Below, piece after piece: positions 3,620 to 5,615 of a DNA stretch of 5,615 bases. The stretch comes from JBHIDJ01 sp046760105 (GTDB lineage Bacteria > Pseudomonadota > Gammaproteobacteria > Acidiferrobacterales > SPGG2), in assembly GCA_046760105.1 (NCBI GenBank), contig JBHIDJ010000183.1:1-5615 (forward strand). The letters run 5' to 3'. The position numbers and the translations under genes are program-made. The first letter of the stretch is position 1. Every line of letters begins with the position of its first letter. A model generated the notes under the pieces. That model searched no databases, was not told the DNA's origin, and saw only the letters and a list, made by a program, of their open reading frames with translations.

Positions 3620-5615
3620 CTATCGCAGTTGCCGCCAGGAGCGCCGATTGGCGAGCGGCGTGTCCGGGCACTTGTTCTTAATGACCGCACCCGCATCCAC
3701 GTCTTTGGTGCCAGCCTCGATCTTGGCGTAGAAGCACTCGCCACCACCGCCACCACCACCGGCGCCACTACCACCACCGGCTAACACCGCCGGCTGCGGC
3801 AAGATGCCTATGTCAGGATTCACCCCGACGACGACGAGGCCACGGTCCGAGAGATCGTTAGTATCAAAAAAGTCGTCATCAGTTATGTCGAACACAGACT
3901 CTGGCGGCGGCCCACCGTCGACGATGCTGAGCTCCATCAAGAACCCCGTGCCACCGAAATCACACGGGGACTCGAGCGGTATCAAGGTGGTGAAAAGCAT
4001 CCGATCGGCGATCACGGCCGGGTTGGTTACGTTTCGCTCCCCAAGTTCCGGCAAGTGCACGCGCCAACCCATATGCTCGCCGGCGCCGGTACCCCAGGCC
4101 GTGATCGGCTGCGGGTTGTCAAAAACCCGCACCGTCTGACCACCGGCGGTGTCGGTCGTAAGGGCCTGGGTTCTTAATTTATTCTTGTCAACGGTGCTAT
4201 GTGAGCTCGGATCGGTTCCCAACTGGTCCCAGATACCGTAAAAGGTCTGGGTCTGGGCCCCCCCGGCTACGACGTTATCCGCGTTTTCGATATATTTGCC
4301 GGTGCCGAAATAGACCATGAACCCGCCTTCGCCGGTGGGGTGGTTGAGCACCTCTGGCTGAACGGTGATAGGTTGGGGCTGCCCGCTGGAATCGTCCGTC
4401 GCCGTGAACAGCGGTACAGAGCCCGGTGCCAAATCCCAAGTACTGGAGTCGCTGTTACGCACATCAAATTTCCACATATTGCCCTGAAGATCGCCGGCAA
4501 AGACGAAGTCGGCGATGAAATCGCCATCAGCATCTATCACGGCTGGGCTCGCGAGGCCATTGGGTGTGCTGAGATCGGCGGAGGTGGCCATGCCCTTTCC
4601 GGTATCGATCTTTATATAGTCAGAGTTGAGCGTCCAAGTACCGTCGGTGCCGTCCTCGATGAAGAGCACATAGAGCACGGCATTGCCAGTGGTGCTGGCA
4701 TTGCCATCAGCCTGGGTGTTGTTATAGCCGTTCCCCAAAAAGACCGCCCACTTTCCGCCATCATGGGTTTTTGCTATTACCGCCGGACCGTACGTGAAAC
4801 CGAGGTCTGGATCGTCGGCATCGGTGAACTCCCAGAGAACGGTCTGACCAGCGCTGAGCTCACTGAAGCTGGAGGGATTGGTGACATCGAGCGCAAATAC
4901 CGCCTGACCGCCGCCAGCCAGGGTGCCAACGATGACCGACTGCCAGTCTCCGCTGAAAAAGGCGTCGCCATACGTCGGCGATCCATCCACATAATAGCGG
5001 TGGCTATAACCTGAATCGGTCAATTGATTCAGTTTGGGGTAGACACTCGTCGGCACGTAGGCGAGGACTTCCCTGCCGGTGTCGGCATTAAACCCGTGGA
5101 ACATACCGTCATTGGCGCCTACGTACACGACCGGCGTGCGGTTGTTGTTGTTGCCACGGAACTGGGAGTATCGCCTTGTCAGAGCAGTGGGGTTCTCAAG
5201 ATCATCGGGATACAGGAACGGGGGTGCGCCAACGAACACGGGTCCGGAGTTAACGATATCGCCGAGCACGAAGCCATCGTCGCGGGTTCTGAAGATCCCG
5301 GTCCCTGCTGTTGCATCGATCTCATCGCTGTGATCACCACGCAAAAAGCTAACCCTCTGTGGACCTAAACCATCGGGGTTCCCCGTGTCTGGATCTGCAT
5401 CGAGCATCTCCTGCTGGCTGCCAACGCCCGTCGACAACTCGCCCCAGTCGAACGCGACACCGGTCCTGGTGTCTGCTTTCGTGGTCAGTATCACTCTGTC
5501 TGTAGTCGGGTCCATGGTCTTCAAGATGTCGCCAGCGCTCCAGTCCCGAGCGCCGAGCTGCTCGTTCGCGAGATCGAGCTGCACGGAGAACAGATCGCCG
5601 CTCCACTCACCGCTC
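3620..5615 (-). CDS. pilY1: PilY1/PilC-type type IV pilus tip adhesin, C-terminal part (5' partial)
   Basis: The frame is open to the right edge; codons beyond the GTG at 5584 continue as SGEWSGDLFS, so that GTG is internal and the true start is outside. The 664 visible residues (numbered from the edge) cover most of the PilC-type beta-propeller (PF05567). Family marks include WSGDL near the edge, VYVGANDGMFHGF (about 163-175), MVYFGTGKYIE (about 433-443), PCDFGGTGFLMEL (about 550-562) and the terminal SWRQLR. A calcium-binding loop, DADGDFIAD, is at residues 361-369 (bases 4508-4534) with Asp at 361, 363, 365 and 369, like the regulatory calcium site of Pseudomonas PilY1. PilY1 is exported, sits at the pilus tip, primes pilus assembly and controls extension, retraction and adhesion. 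The visible part lacks the N-terminal region, which in many homologues holds a von Willebrand A domain. A poly-glycine segment precedes the C-terminus. Confidence 0.93.
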   Translation of the reverse strand, partial: SGEWSGDLFSVQLDLANEQLGARDWSAGDILKTMDPTTDRVILTTKADTRTGVAFDWGELSTGVGSQQEMLDADPDTGNPDGLGPQRVSFLRGDHSDEIDATAGTGIFRTRDDGFVLGDIVNSGPVFVGAPPFLYPDDLENPTALTRRYSQFRGNNNNRTPVVYVGANDGMFHGFNADTGREVLAYVPTSVYPKLNQLTDSGYSHRYYVDGSPTYGDAFFSGDWQSVIVGTLAGGGQAVFALDVTNPSSFSELSAGQTVLWEFTDADDPDLGFTYGPAVIAKTHDGGKWAVFLGNGYNNTQADGNASTTGNAVLYVLFIEDGTDGTWTLNSDYIKIDTGKGMATSADLSTPNGLASPAVIDADGDFIADFVFAGDLQGNMWKFDVRNSDSSTWDLAPGSVPLFTATDDSSGQPQPITVQPEVLNHPTGEGGFMVYFGTGKYIENADNVVAGGAQTQTFYGIWDQLGTDPSSHSTVDKNKLRTQALTTDTAGGQTVRVFDNPQPITAWGTGAGEHMGWRVHLPELGERNVTNPAVIADRMLFTTLIPLESPCDFGGTGFLMELSIVDGGPPPESVFDITDDDFFDTNDLSDRGLVVVGVNPDIGILPQPAVLAGGGSGAGGGGGGGECFYAKIEAGTKDVDAGAVIKNKCPDTPLANRRSWRQLR
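3740..3778 (-). repeat. Glycine-codon (GGN) repeat tract within pilY1
   Basis: Thirteen codons, mostly GGT/GGC, encode GGGSGAGGGGGGG (residues 613-625 of the visible PilY1). Repeated GGT units make it prone to slippage. It forms a flexible linker before a short C-terminal module with two cysteines (C627 and C649) and the family ending SWRQLR. Confidence 0.85.

Noticed and set aside
4340..5014. 224-codon open frame on the plus strand opposite pilY1
   Set aside because: It lies wholly antisense to a clearly recognised PilY1 propeller, has no protein family pattern and no promoter; a coding shadow.
5582..5584. GTG at 5584 as the start of pilY1
   Set aside because: The frame continues upstream without a stop to the window edge and encodes a PilY1-like WSGDL motif; the GTG is an internal valine.

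Overview
The window looks like chromosomal DNA from a GC-moderate gammaproteobacterium. The evidence is a type IV pilus cluster of Pseudomonas/Xanthomonas style (PilY1 followed by a small PilY2-like exported protein, and a separate prepilin with a GFTLVELI cleavage motif), together with an HD-GYP protein carrying the N-terminal DUF3391 domain. No species can be named from the sequence alone. There is no tRNA, rRNA, insertion sequence or CRISPR array in the window.

Layout from left to right: (1) the first 37 codons of a type IV prepilin/pseudopilin on the minus strand, running off the left edge; (2) about 290 bases of non-coding DNA with two perfect hairpins and a 12-bp tandem repeat; (3) a minus-strand gene for an exported protein of seven ankyrin repeats followed by three TPR repeats; (4) a divergent intergenic region of about 275 bases with a perfect TATAAT box pointing right, followed by an unusually structured leader; (5) a plus-strand DUF3391/HD-GYP gene, a probable cyclic-di-GMP phosphodiesterase; (6) a short convergent gap with two hairpins; (7) a minus-strand pair, the 3' two-thirds or so of pilY1 and, 18 bases after it, a 100-residue exported PilY2-like protein. 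The pilY1 reading frame stays open to the right edge, so its start is outside.

How the genes may work together: PilY1 is the calcium-binding, tip-associated adhesin of type IV pili, and in Pseudomonas it feeds into cyclic-di-GMP signalling. Here a cyclic-di-GMP hydrolase-type gene lies tail to tail with the pilY1 pair, where pilE would follow in Pseudomonas aeruginosa. A functional link is inference from position. The most interesting part is the leader of the HD-GYP gene (about 1744-1914). It begins where transcription from the TATAAT box should begin, can form two mutually exclusive folds, contains a further 8-bp inverted repeat, and ends with a hairpin hiding the only good Shine-Dalgarno-like sequence. 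That sequence serves a five-codon mini-ORF whose stop lies three bases before the HD-GYP start. I do not recognise it as a known riboswitch class; it is a candidate for a new cis-regulatory RNA.
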